Assembly (NCBI GenBank): GCA_964550985.1 | Contig: CAZKBM010000005.1 | Span: 18,567 to 82,566 of the forward strand | DNA from: JAAYCI01 sp964550985 | GTDB taxonomy: Bacteria > Bacillota > Clostridia > Oscillospirales > Ruminococcaceae | DNA: 64,000 bases | Reading direction: 5' to 3' | Shown: positions 16,301 through 23,966 of the stretch, one piece after another | Layout of the letters: each line of letters begins with the position of its first letter | How positions within the stretch are numbered: position 1 is the first letter of the stretch | Notes under the pieces: generated by a model | What the model was told of the DNA's origin: nothing | Seen by the model: only the letters and a program-made list of their open reading frames with translations | Database searches by the model: none | Translations under genes and position numbers: made by a program

Positions 16301-17090
16301 CCTGGTGCCGGTGTTCCCCGGCACCAACTGCGAGTACGACACCGCAAAAGCCCTGAGGCGCGCCGGGGCCGAGGCCGAAATTTTTGTGATACGCAACCGC
16401 AGCGCCGCCGAGGTGGCCGAGAGCGCCAAAAGTCTTGCCGAAAAACTGGCCCAAAGCCAAATTTTGGTGTTCCCCGGCGGGTTTTCTGGCGGGGATGAGC
16501 CCGAGGGCAGCGCCAAACTCATCACGGCGTTTTTCCGCGGCCCCCTGCTGGCCGAAGCGGTAGATACCCTTTTAAACCAGCGGGACGGCCTCATCCTGGG
16601 CATCTGCAACGGGTTCCAAGCCCTCATCAAACTGGGGCTTTTGCCCTATGGCAAAATCACCCCGCCAAGCCCCTTGGCCCCCACCCTCACCTTTAACGCC
16701 ATTGGCCGCCACCAAAGCATGTTGGTACGCACCCGCGTTGCGTCAAGCCTCTCCCCCTGGCTCTCCAAACAACCGGTGGGCAGCATCCAAACCATCCCCA
16801 TCAGCCATGGCGAAGGCCGGTTTACCGCCCCACGCGAGGTGCTGCAAACCCTGATGCAAAACGGGCAGATTGCCACACAGTATGTGGATTTGCAGGGGCA
16901 GCCCAGCTTAGACGTGCGCTTTAACCCCGCGGGCAGCCTGTACGCCGTGGAGGGCATCAGCTCCCCCGATGGGCGCATTTTGGGCAAGATGGCCCACTCA
17001 GAGCGGTTTGGGGAACATCTCTACAAAAACGTGCCGGGGGAAACCCATCAAAAACTGTTCGAGAGCGGCATCGCCTATTTTACCGAATAA
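13377..17090 (+). CDS. purL: Phosphoribosylformylglycinamidine synthase, large single-chain PurL
   Basis: Converts FGAR, glutamine and ATP to FGAM. 1237 residues from the ATG at 13377 (GGAGG 5 bases upstream). The long form fuses an N-terminal PurS-like part, two AIRS-type ATP-binding repeats (SDHCRHTTF, FKNETHNHPTEIEPFGGAATC, GGKDSMSG) and a C-terminal class I glutaminase from about residue 980 (PVFPGTNCEYDTA, FPGGFSGGDE, nucleophile Cys in LGICNGFQ, and the SHGEGRF His). Separate purS and purQ genes are therefore not needed. Between purD and purL there are 140 AT-rich bases without a clear terminator. Confidence 0.96.
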   Translation: MVYRVYAEKKPAFAVEAAALKEELCGLLGISGLQGLRILHRYDAEGLSEELFTQCRQTVFSEPSVDELHDTLPEAKYRFAVSYLPGQFDQRAASAAECIQLISQGERPLVRSARVYLLDGDISDKEIDYIKSYLINPVESQEESLEVRTTLHTAYPIPEDTPTLAGFIALAENARGAFCAEWGLAMDEDDLAFCQDYFRQEGRDPTLTELRMVDTYWSDHCRHTTFSTQIEKTDIEDKNVQNSYIIYKNLRKQLYKGKHKPETLMDLAVIGAKALKAQGRLHGVDESEEINACSVHISADVDGKEEPWLLLFKNETHNHPTEIEPFGGAATCIGGAIRDPLANRGYVFGAMRLSGAGNPLAPPANTLPGKLPQRKLVQTAAAGYSSYGNQIGLATGLVREFYHPGYLAKRMELGAVLGAVPLSAVRRETPQPGDVVLLLGGATGRDGCGGATGSSKAHKRESLANCGAEVQKGNAPVERKLQRLFRNPAATLFIRRCNDFGAGGVSVAIGELADGLDIDLDAVPKKYEGLTGTELAISESQERMAVVVEAKDAARFIALAEAENLDATPVATVTADARLVMRWRGQVIANLSRSFLNSSGAPKHTAVRVPALPLPSVTPPEGDCLAQKLQNFAGSLQRCGQKGLAERFDSTIGAASVLMPFGGRYQLSPAQSMVMKLPVPGETQSCAGMSFGFDPYLCEQNPHTGAYLAVLESLAKLVACGLSHKNAYLSFQEYFERLGGEPARWGKPFAALLGALSAQLDFGVAAIGGKDSMSGSFEDLDVPPALISLAVAAGKTEDIISPEFKCPGSKVVLLRPQMADGICPNAQSLLEIFSTLEKWIAEKKVLAAWACGSGGVAEALINMAFGNRLGLNCASTFAEDTLFTPAYGSFVLELAEDEGTGLPLGETTTQYHLALPSGPVPLAPIQEAFEAKLEPVFPYRQPMGEGEATAIHYEDRAASPKPNGGPKIGKAHPRALVPVFPGTNCEYDTAKALRRAGAEAEIFVIRNRSAAEVAESAKSLAEKLAQSQILVFPGGFSGGDEPEGSAKLITAFFRGPLLAEAVDTLLNQRDGLILGICNGFQALIKLGLLPYGKITPPSPLAPTLTFNAIGRHQSMLVRTRVASSLSPWLSKQPVGSIQTIPISHGEGRFTAPREVLQTLMQNGQIATQYVDLQGQPSLDVRFNPAGSLYAVEGISSPDGRILGKMAHSERFGEHLYKNVPGETHQKLFESGIAYFTE

Positions 17091-17125
17091 TATCCACCAC
17101 CTTAGAACAAAACGGAGGCCTTTTC

Positions 17126-18559
17126 ATGTCCCAATCGTCGTATCTCTCCCCTTTCAGCACGCGCTACGCATCTGGCGAGATGCAATACATCTTTTCAAAC
17201 GACAACAAGTTCCGCACCTGGCGCCGCCTTTGGGTGGCCCTGGCACGCGCCGAAATGGAGGCGGGCCTGCCCATCACCCCCGCCCAGGTGGCCCAGCTGG
17301 AGACCCACATCGATGACATCAACTATGAGGTGGCCGAGGCGCGCGAAAAAGAGGTGCGCCACGACGTGATGAGCCATGTGTACGCCTATGGCCAGCAGTG
17401 CCCCGATGCGGCGGGCATCATCCACCTGGGCGCCACCAGTTGCTATGTGGGCGATAATACCGATATCTGCGTGATGCGCGAGGGGCTGGAACTGGTGCGG
17501 CAAAAGTTGTTGGGCCTTATGGAACTTTTGGCCCGCTTTGCCGAGGAATACAAGGCCCTGCCCGCTTTGGCCTATACCCATTTGCAGCCCGCCCAGCCCA
17601 CCACCGTGGGCAAGCGCGCCTGCCTTTGGCTGCACGAATTTTATTTGGATTATATAGAGGTGAGCCGCCGCCTGGACGATTTGGCCCTTTTGGGCAGCAA
17701 GGGCACCACGGGCACCCAGGCCAGCTTTATGGAGCTGTTTAATGGCGATGAGGAAAAAATTGAGGATGTGGAACGGCGGATTGCAGAGGAGATGGGTTTT
17801 GAAAAAATTGTACCGGTATCGGGCCAAACCTATTCTCGCAAGGTGGATTATTTCGTCCTCACCAGCCTTTCAGGCCTAGCCCAAAGCGCGGGCAAGTTTG
17901 CAAACGACCTGCGCATTCTGCAAAACTTTAAAGAGATGGAGGAGCCCTTTGGCAAACAGCAAATTGGCTCATCCGCCATGCCCTATAAGCGCAACCCCAT
18001 GCGGTGCGAGCGCATCTGCGCCCTAGCCCGCTATTTGGAAACCGACTGCCTGAACCCCGCCCTAACGGCCAGCACCCAGTGGTTTGAGCGCACCTTGGAT
18101 GATTCGGCCAACAAGCGCATCGCCGTGGCCGAGGGCTTTTTGGCCGCCGACGCCATTTTAAACCTGCTGCTGAACGTGTGCGACGGGCTTGTGGTGTACC
18201 CCAAGGTGGTCTCTGCCCGCCTGATGGCCGAATTGCCCTTTTTGGCCAGCGAAAACATTTTGATGCGGGCCGTAAAAAAGGGCGGAGACCGGCAGGAACT
18301 GCACGAGCGCATCCGCCTGCACGCACAGGCGGCGGGCAGAGTGGTAAAAGAGGAGGGCGGCCAAAACGACCTGCTGGCCCGCCTGGCGGCGGACCCCGCC
18401 TTTGGCCTTAGCGAATCGGAACTTACCGGCCTTATGCAGCCCGCGCTGTACATTGGCCGCGCCCCCCAGCAGGTCAGCCGCTTTTTGGCCGAGGTGATAA
18501 ACCCCTTGCTGGCCCAAAACAAGGCAGCCCTGGGCGCACGGGCAGAGGTGACGGTGTAA
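17126..18559 (+). CDS. purB: Adenylosuccinate lyase PurB
   Basis: Eliminates fumarate from SAICAR and from adenylosuccinate, so it serves both IMP and AMP synthesis. 477 residues, start after ACGGAGG. Motifs: TSCYVGDNTD, ALAYTHLQPAQPTTVGKRA with the catalytic His, GTTGTQASF, and the fumarase/lyase signature GSSAMPYKRNPM with the catalytic Ser. Ends the plus-strand pur cluster, followed by hairpins. Confidence 0.97.
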   Translation: MSQSSYLSPFSTRYASGEMQYIFSNDNKFRTWRRLWVALARAEMEAGLPITPAQVAQLETHIDDINYEVAEAREKEVRHDVMSHVYAYGQQCPDAAGIIHLGATSCYVGDNTDICVMREGLELVRQKLLGLMELLARFAEEYKALPALAYTHLQPAQPTTVGKRACLWLHEFYLDYIEVSRRLDDLALLGSKGTTGTQASFMELFNGDEEKIEDVERRIAEEMGFEKIVPVSGQTYSRKVDYFVLTSLSGLAQSAGKFANDLRILQNFKEMEEPFGKQQIGSSAMPYKRNPMRCERICALARYLETDCLNPALTASTQWFERTLDDSANKRIAVAEGFLAADAILNLLLNVCDGLVVYPKVVSARLMAELPFLASENILMRAVKKGGDRQELHERIRLHAQAAGRVVKEEGGQNDLLARLAADPAFGLSESELTGLMQPALYIGRAPQQVSRFLAEVINPLLAQNKAALGARAEVTV

Positions 18560-18565
18560 TTCTAA

Positions 18566-18623
18566 ATCAGAGTAAAAACTCTATCAAGTTTTTACTCTGA
18601 TGTTGCAGCAAAAACGCTGCAAC
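18566..18623 (+). terminator. Tandem hairpins downstream of purB
   Basis: First stem 15 bp perfect (18566-18580 with 18587-18601), second stem 8 bp (18602-18609 with 18616-18623). The first carries A-rich and T-rich arms inside the stem, but no T run follows directly, so it may be a processing or stability structure as well as the end of the pur transcript. Confidence 0.55.
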
Positions 18624-18793
18624 GCGTCATCTCCGCGCCAAGCGCCTCGCTTCGCTCGGTTGCGCTACGAAACAGCGCTGCGGCGCTAGTCATGCAAAAT
18701 TTCTGTTATCGCGAAGCATCCCCTTGTGGGAAAGACAAAGTGAAGTTTTTAACGAAATTTAGGATAATATTTCACCGAACGAAAACAAGAATC

Positions 18794-18833
18794 AAACCGC
18801 AGGCTATGCCCAAAGCAGGCCTGCGGTTTTTGT
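18794..18833 (+). terminator. Rho-independent terminator without an obvious gene
   Basis: Stem of 11 bp (AAACCGCAGGC with GCCTGCGGTTT, 18794-18804 and 18819-18829) followed by TTGTTG. It has the form of an intrinsic terminator, located about 200 bases beyond purB. Confidence 0.65.
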
Positions 18834-18897
18834 TGTATACAGCCGCTCAGTCAAGTGGGCCCATCCTCTACTGTCCCGGCCTTCCAGTAAAGAGGAA

Positions 18898-18926
18898 TTG
18901 ACCCTGTGGCAAAAGTCGCTTATAAT
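18898..18926 (+). promoter_or_regulatory. Promoter of the zinc-ribbon membrane protein gene
   Basis: TTGACC (18898-18903), 17-base spacer, TATAAT (18921-18926). Near-consensus sigma-A promoter, about 145 bases before the start codon, so the transcript would have a long leader. Confidence 0.75.
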
Positions 18927-19072
18927 AAGTAATGGTGTAGTATGCCCTCTTGCTCAAATAGGGAAGAATTTTTCTGCCCGCCTGCCTGCCGAGGCAGCAG
19001 AGACGCGCAGTTGTACCAGATATATTGTACGTTTATCTGTTTTAAATCCATAGCAAAAGGAGGCACAAGGGT

Positions 19073-21655
19073 ATGAATTTTTGCCCAAAATGTGGTGCCA
19101 AAGTAACAGACTCAGAAAGTAAATTTTGTGCGGTATGTGGCGAGGCCCTTCCGCAAAACCTTTTTGCGGAAGGCTCTGCCGCTTTTACGCCGCCTGCCGG
19201 TGGCACAGGCGCGGATGTTCCCCCGCCCAAAAATTTTGCAGCCCCCCCCGCCGGGGCCCAAGACAATGGGGTAACGGGCTCCTTCTCCTCCCCATTTGTA
19301 AAAGACGCCCTGCCCACACCCAAAGAGGAACCCCTTTTTTCGGCGGTTTTTGCGGGCGATACCCAAGAGCCCCCGCCCGAAAGCAGCCCTGTACCCTCCT
19401 CTTTATTTGAAGGTGGCGCCCCCACCCCCACCCAGTTTTCCGCCGCCGGGGCAGGCGGGCAAACTACCGAAGTTTCCGCGGGTTTTTCTGCGGCGCCTGG
19501 TGGCCACGCCCTCTCCCAAAGTATGAATGAATCTCCCGTTTCCGCCACGGAGGCCCCTGTTTTTGGCGCGGCCCCCGGAGTAGAGGCAGACCTTTTTACG
19601 GCGGTCCCCACAGCGCAGGCTTCTACAGCCCAGGGCATCCCCCCTGCCGGCGAGCCGGATTTTTTTGCAGGCCCCCCGGCTGCGGCCCCTCTCGCCAATG
19701 AAGGATTTTTTATGCCCCCCGCAAAAGAACCCGGCCCCGACCTTTTTGCAGAAGCCGCAGCGCCCTTTAGCCCCGGCCCTTCCCACGCCGGGCAGCCCGA
19801 TTTTTTTGCCGGGGCCGCCGCTTCTGCCCCGCCCAGTGGAGAAGATTTTTTCTCGGCCCCTGCAGGCGGGCCCCAGCCCAGCCTGTTTGAGGAGGCCCCG
19901 CTCGCCCCGGCCGAGGCCGCTTTGGATGCCAGCCTTTTCCAAGGCAGCCCCACACAAAGCGATGAGCCCCCGCCCCCGGCGCAGGATTTCTTCCCAGCCC
20001 AGCAGCAGGCACCCCCCAAGGCAGCGCCTGCGCCCAAGCAGAATTACCCCCACCAAAACCCAAAACCTGAACCGGCCGCGCAGCGTATGCCAAAGCCCGC
20101 GGCCAAACCCCAGCAGGTATATTCCCCAGCGGCGGCCCAGCAGCCTCAAGGCGGCTCTGTGCAAAGCATTCCGCAGCAGTCTTTGCCCCGGCAGTCCCTC
20201 CATACCGGCGAGGGCGCTTTGCCTGGCGGCGCACCCGCTGCGGGCGCGCCTGTGCAGCGTATGCCAAGCGCAGCACCCGGCGGCTCGCTATTGGCCGGGG
20301 ATACCCCGGCCCCGGCGCGCCGCAGCCCGCCCCCGCCCCCGCCTCAGCGCCGGGGTGGCGCGCGCACAGCCCCGGCACACAGCGGTGGGGCCGGCCGTAT
20401 GGTACGGAATATTCTGGTGGCTGTTTTGGCCGCCCTCATCCTTTTGTTCGGGGCCATTTTAGGCTTTTTGTACTGGCAAAACCGCCCCAGCAAAACCATC
20501 GATGCTTTTACCCTGGCCCTCAGCCAGCGGGACTATGAGACGCTTTCCACCACGGTTTCGGTGGTAGGCGTCACCGCTTCGGGCTCGGAGGGGTGGATTG
20601 CCCTCTGCGACGCTTTTCAGGATGAAGCCGCCCGCGCCGCCCTCTCCAAGGAGATGTCACGCGTCTCGGCAAATTCAAACACCGCAGGCTTTAGCTATCC
20701 TTCGGTTCGGCTGGAGGGCAAACCCCTTTTTTTATTCATCCAGCAGTATCATGTGCGGCTTAGCGGCGTAAGCGTACTGGCCCCCGGCGCGGCCGAGGGC
20801 AGCACCTTGCGCCTTGCCGCAGGGGATGAATTTAACGACCCCGCCGGCGCGCCCAGCGCCGAGGGTATGCTGTACGAGGGCATTATGCCAGGGCAGTATA
20901 CGGCCACCCTTACCGGGGCCGACGGCAGCGTGGCCGAGTATGCGCTAAGCGCCTTTGCCACCGCCAGCCCCAACGCGCTGGAGGCCGCCGCGGGCGGCGG
21001 TGCCGAGGAGCCCGCTTCCAACTTTGCAAACCTCACCATTGAAAACTGCATCTCCGATGACGCGCAGATCTTTTTGAATGGGCAGGAGACCCCCGCCAAA
21101 CCTACCGGCGGGGTGGTGCAATTGCAGCAGGTGGAACTGGGCAGCACCATCAGCATCAAAGCCGAAACAGACGGCAATGTCCAGGAGGCAAGCGTCACTT
21201 TTAGCGACCCCAATGTGACCACCCTGAGCTTTGGCGAATACACTGGAACCCCTGTCTCAAAGCCCGCGGAAGAAACGGGGGCCGAACTGAGCGCCGACGC
21301 CGCAAACAATGTGCTTACCACCTTTTACAAATCTTATCTCGAGGCTATCAACGCCCAAAGCCTGGATGGCATTCAGCTCTCCACGGCGGCAAACAACCAA
21401 AATATTCAGGGGCGCATCACCTCCGCGGCCAACAAGGCCAACACCTATACCTTTGTCAGTGCCTCGGTAGACCCAAACAGCATACAGGTAAAAACAGAGG
21501 GCGGCGTCACCACGGCCGAGATGACCGGCACCTGCGAGTTTAGCTATGTGGCCAAAGAAAACCCCGGCGCGCCCGAAACCGGCTCCAACAAACAGGCCAT
21601 CCGTATGATTTACCAGGATGGCCAGTGGCTGGTAGATAAATTTACCACGGCATAG
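19073..21655 (+). CDS. Zinc-ribbon, proline/alanine-rich single-pass membrane protein (TcaA/YvbJ-like C-terminus)
   Basis: 860 residues. Residues 1-24 form a zinc ribbon (Cys4, Cys7, Cys19, Cys22). Residues about 25-440 are low-complexity, rich in Pro, Ala and Gly, with at least twelve copies of a short [DSNPG]-[LF]-F-x-x-[AGP] motif (NLFAEG, DLFTAV, DFFAGP, SLFEEA and others). A membrane segment lies near 446-468 (ILVAVLAALILLFGAILGFLYW). The extracytoplasmic part of about 390 residues resembles TcaA/YvbJ-type proteins, ending in an NTF2-like domain (TTFYKSYLEAINAQS... to DGQWLVDKF). By analogy it may act in envelope stress or cell-wall metabolism; the next gene is a D,D-carboxypeptidase. 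Start after AAAGGAGG. Confidence 0.8.
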   Translation: MNFCPKCGAKVTDSESKFCAVCGEALPQNLFAEGSAAFTPPAGGTGADVPPPKNFAAPPAGAQDNGVTGSFSSPFVKDALPTPKEEPLFSAVFAGDTQEPPPESSPVPSSLFEGGAPTPTQFSAAGAGGQTTEVSAGFSAAPGGHALSQSMNESPVSATEAPVFGAAPGVEADLFTAVPTAQASTAQGIPPAGEPDFFAGPPAAAPLANEGFFMPPAKEPGPDLFAEAAAPFSPGPSHAGQPDFFAGAAASAPPSGEDFFSAPAGGPQPSLFEEAPLAPAEAALDASLFQGSPTQSDEPPPPAQDFFPAQQQAPPKAAPAPKQNYPHQNPKPEPAAQRMPKPAAKPQQVYSPAAAQQPQGGSVQSIPQQSLPRQSLHTGEGALPGGAPAAGAPVQRMPSAAPGGSLLAGDTPAPARRSPPPPPPQRRGGARTAPAHSGGAGRMVRNILVAVLAALILLFGAILGFLYWQNRPSKTIDAFTLALSQRDYETLSTTVSVVGVTASGSEGWIALCDAFQDEAARAALSKEMSRVSANSNTAGFSYPSVRLEGKPLFLFIQQYHVRLSGVSVLAPGAAEGSTLRLAAGDEFNDPAGAPSAEGMLYEGIMPGQYTATLTGADGSVAEYALSAFATASPNALEAAAGGGAEEPASNFANLTIENCISDDAQIFLNGQETPAKPTGGVVQLQQVELGSTISIKAETDGNVQEASVTFSDPNVTTLSFGEYTGTPVSKPAEETGAELSADAANNVLTTFYKSYLEAINAQSLDGIQLSTAANNQNIQGRITSAANKANTYTFVSASVDPNSIQVKTEGGVTTAEMTGTCEFSYVAKENPGAPETGSNKQAIRMIYQDGQWLVDKFTTA

Positions 21656-21700
21656 GACCAACTGCTTTACAAAACTCTGTTTTACTGAAAGGGGAATGCT

Positions 21701-22606
21701 ATGCAGTCATCCGGCACGGCAAAGCGCCCTTCCCCACCTGCACATCAGGTGCAACGCCCCCCCATGCGCCCCGCCTCGGTGCGGCAGCAGGCCGCCCAAA
21801 CCGCGGCCCGCAAGCGGCGCAAAAGCCTGGTAGGCCTATGCATTTTGCTGGTTGGGGTTCTGGTTTTGGGCCTGGCCGCCTGGTTCATCGTGGGCTTATT
21901 AAGCCCGCCAAAAGCCGCTGCGCCCGCTTCGGTGGCGGCCCCGCCCAGCACGGCGGCCTCCCAGCCGGCGCAACTGGTCACCTCCCAGCCCGCAGCGCCT
22001 GTGTCGCACATCCCAGAGGCCACGGGCGAATTTGATATCGAGGGAATCCCCCCGCTTTATAACCGCAACAACGCCATACCAGACGAAGCCCGCGCCGCCC
22101 TTACCCTGGCCGATGTGGGGGAAGGCCAGCAGATGGAAACCCAGGCCGCCGCGGCCTACAAGGCCATGCAGCAGGCCGCCGCTACCGACGGCATCACCCT
22201 GCATTCGGTTTCAGGCTTCCGCACTTTGGAGCGGCAGACAAACAATTACAACAACAGCATTCAAAATTACCTGGCAAACGGTTACACCCAAAGTGAAGCC
22301 GTGCGCCGCACCGAACAATACTATGCCATACCCGGCACCAGCGAGCACGAGATGGGCCTTGCCATGGATATTGGCGTTGTGGATGACAGCTTTGCCAATA
22401 CCCCGGCCTATACCTGGCTGCAGCAGCATAGCACCGAATATGGTTTTATCTACCGTTATCCCAAAGAGTATGTGGAGATCACCCATATCAACTGGGAACC
22501 CTGGCATTACCGCTTTATTGGCGTAAACCATGCGGTGAACTACAAAAACCTGGGTATGAATACCTATGAGGACTATGTGGCCTACCTCCAGCAGGACGCC
22601 CTCTAG
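21701..22606 (+). CDS. D-alanyl-D-alanine carboxypeptidase, VanY/M15B family
   Basis: Zinc peptidase that trims the terminal D-Ala of peptidoglycan stem peptides outside the cell. 301 residues: a basic cytoplasmic N-terminus, a membrane anchor at about 43-66, a Pro/Ala/Ser-rich linker, then the M15 domain from about 110. Diagnostic motifs are SGFRT, PGTSEHEMGLAMDI (zinc His and Asp) and EPWHYRF (catalytic Glu and zinc His). Start after AAAGGGG. Lies 45 bases after the zinc-ribbon gene, likely in the same transcript, and ends before a strong terminator. Confidence 0.93.
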   Translation: MQSSGTAKRPSPPAHQVQRPPMRPASVRQQAAQTAARKRRKSLVGLCILLVGVLVLGLAAWFIVGLLSPPKAAAPASVAAPPSTAASQPAQLVTSQPAAPVSHIPEATGEFDIEGIPPLYNRNNAIPDEARAALTLADVGEGQQMETQAAAAYKAMQQAAATDGITLHSVSGFRTLERQTNNYNNSIQNYLANGYTQSEAVRRTEQYYAIPGTSEHEMGLAMDIGVVDDSFANTPAYTWLQQHSTEYGFIYRYPKEYVEITHINWEPWHYRFIGVNHAVNYKNLGMNTYEDYVAYLQQDAL

Positions 22607-22680
22607 CGCTGCGCAAAATCATTTTGCATGTAAGCCCCCCAAAAAATTTCTTCTTTTTTCCAAATAGACAGTTTATCAAA

Positions 22681-22722
22681 TACAGCCATTGCAGTGAGGT
22701 ATCACTGCAATGGCTGTATTTT
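22681..22722. terminator. Strong terminator shared by vanY-like and the small Cys-rich gene
   Basis: 17-bp perfect stem (22681-22697 with 22702-22718) followed by TTTTCTCTTCTT on the plus strand. The stop codon of the convergent small gene lies in the right arm. Confidence 0.85.
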
Positions 22723-22899
22723 CTCTTCTTGTTTTGCCACCCTGTGGGCCGCCCGCGTTTGGCGCAGGCAGTGTGGCAGGTTGCCGCGGTCCTTGTGGTT
22801 CGCCACACACTCGCAGCACTTGCCGTGCCGGGCGCAATCGACCTTGGGGCAGGTACAGGGTTGCCGGTTGTTGCAGCCGGTTTTGTCCGCCATCTGCAT
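22702..22899 (-). CDS. Small Cys-rich protein, DUF6485-like
   Basis: 65-residue cytosolic protein with eight cysteines in the pattern CTCPKVDCARHGKCCECVANH, followed by GNLPHCLR. This matches a small family of unknown function common in Clostridia (DUF6485), probably metal-binding given CxC, CC and CxxH spacing. ATG at 22899 is preferred (AAAGG six bases upstream); a GTG one codon earlier and an ATG two codons later are alternatives. It is convergent with the carboxypeptidase gene and upstream of, but divergent from, coaX. Confidence 0.78.
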   Translation of the reverse strand: MQMADKTGCNNRQPCTCPKVDCARHGKCCECVANHKDRGNLPHCLRQTRAAHRVAKQEEKIQPLQ

Positions 22900-23084
22900 C
22901 ACCTACCTTTCCGCTATCTTTTTTGATAGTAGCACAAAGCCGCCTTTTCCTCAAGGCCTTTCCCCGCTGGGGACAAAATTATTTTACGCCGCATTCTTTT
23001 GGGCTTTTCCATTTGACACCACATTCCCTACGTTTACACGTTTTTTATCTGCCGGGGCTTCCCCCTCTATACGGCTGGGCTTCC

Positions 23085-23113
23085 TTGTATTGGCCCTCGC
23101 TCTCTGTTATAAT
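23085..23113 (+). promoter_or_regulatory. Promoter of coaX
   Basis: TTGTAT (23085-23090), 17-base spacer, TATAAT (23108-23113), 49 bases before the coaX start. Confidence 0.7.
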
Positions 23114-23162
23114 TTCTTTGGTAATCAATTTGGCCTCTCAGGCCAAACTGGGAGGTTTATCC

Positions 23163-23933
23163 ATGGTTTTAACCATTGATATAGGCAACAGCAATCTGGT
23201 CATTGGCGGTTATGAGGGGGATTCCATTCATTTTACGGCCCGTGCCGCCACCAATTTCCGCCAGGAGGCAGACCAGTTTGCCATTGAACTTGCGGGCATA
23301 TTGCAGCTTTACGGCGTTACCGGCCACAGTATTGAAGGGGTCGCCGTCTCCTCGGTAGTCCCCTCCTTTAGCCCCATTTTAGCCCGTGCTTTGGCCCATT
23401 TTACAAAGGTAAAGCCCTTTTTTTTAAGCCTGGCGCACGCGGGCGGGCTGCGGGTGGATATTGAAAGCCCCAGAGAACTTGGCATGGACATTTTGGCCAC
23501 GGCCATAGCCGTGTACCACAGCCGCAAACTGCCCGCCGTGGTCATAGATATGGGTACGGCGACAAAGCTTTCGGCCATAGATGGAAATGGCAACTTGCGA
23601 GGCGTTTGCATAGCGCCGGGCCTGTTTGTATCGCTGGAAGCGCTGGTGAAAAACGCCAGCTTACTGGCGGGCATTCCGCTGGAAGCGCCCGCCTCCGTCA
23701 TTGGCAGAAACAGCGCCGAAAGCATGAAAAGCGGCGTGGTATTCGGCGCGGCCGCCATGCTGGACGGCCTCTTGGCACGCTTTGAGGAAGAACTTGGGCC
23801 GCTTTGCAGCATTGTTGCCACCGGCGGCGCGGCGGGCCTTGTGGTTCCCCATTGTAAAACATCCATTGAACTTTGCGACACCCTGCTGCTGGACGGGCTG
23901 TACCAAAGCTATAAAACATTTGTCTCCGCCTAA
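23163..23933 (+). CDS. coaX: Type III pantothenate kinase CoaX
   Basis: Phosphorylates pantothenate, first step of coenzyme A synthesis. 256 residues from the ATG at 23163 (GGGAGG upstream); the open frame extends far upstream but with no family similarity. Motifs: DIGNSNLVIG (phosphate 1 of the ASKHA fold), VSSVVPSFSP, ELGMDILATAIA, VVIDMGTATKLSAID and GGVVFG-like SGVVFGAAAMLDGL. The first residue of the usual G-x-D-R motif is replaced by MDILATA; otherwise typical. Transcribed from its own promoter and followed after 33 bases by an exported protein. Confidence 0.93.
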   Translation: MVLTIDIGNSNLVIGGYEGDSIHFTARAATNFRQEADQFAIELAGILQLYGVTGHSIEGVAVSSVVPSFSPILARALAHFTKVKPFFLSLAHAGGLRVDIESPRELGMDILATAIAVYHSRKLPAVVIDMGTATKLSAIDGNGNLRGVCIAPGLFVSLEALVKNASLLAGIPLEAPASVIGRNSAESMKSGVVFGAAAMLDGLLARFEEELGPLCSIVATGGAAGLVVPHCKTSIELCDTLLLDGLYQSYKTFVSA

Positions 23934-23966
23934 AGCTTGCAGACATCCATTGAGGGAGTGAGGTTT

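Larger units (their letters stand above)
18560..19072. other. Gene-free stretch after purB with several hairpins
   Basis: Contains two adjacent perfect hairpins (18566-18601, 18602-18623), a GC-rich patch with self-complementary GCGCTGCGGCGC-like sequence (18630-18690), a terminator-like hairpin at 18794-18833 and the promoter of the next gene. A short RNA between 18690 and 18833 is conceivable because a terminator lies there without a gene, but no promoter of good quality was seen for it. Confidence 0.5.

Noticed and set aside
19042..20037. 331-residue open frame antisense to the zinc-ribbon gene
   Set aside because: It is a mirror of the Pro/Ala-rich coding region, GC-rich and stop-poor, with no family motif or ribosome site; the sense gene is certain.
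22710..23162. Long N-terminal extension of CoaX
   Set aside because: It overlaps the convergent Cys-rich gene and terminator and lacks family similarity; the ATG at 23163 has a strong ribosome site.
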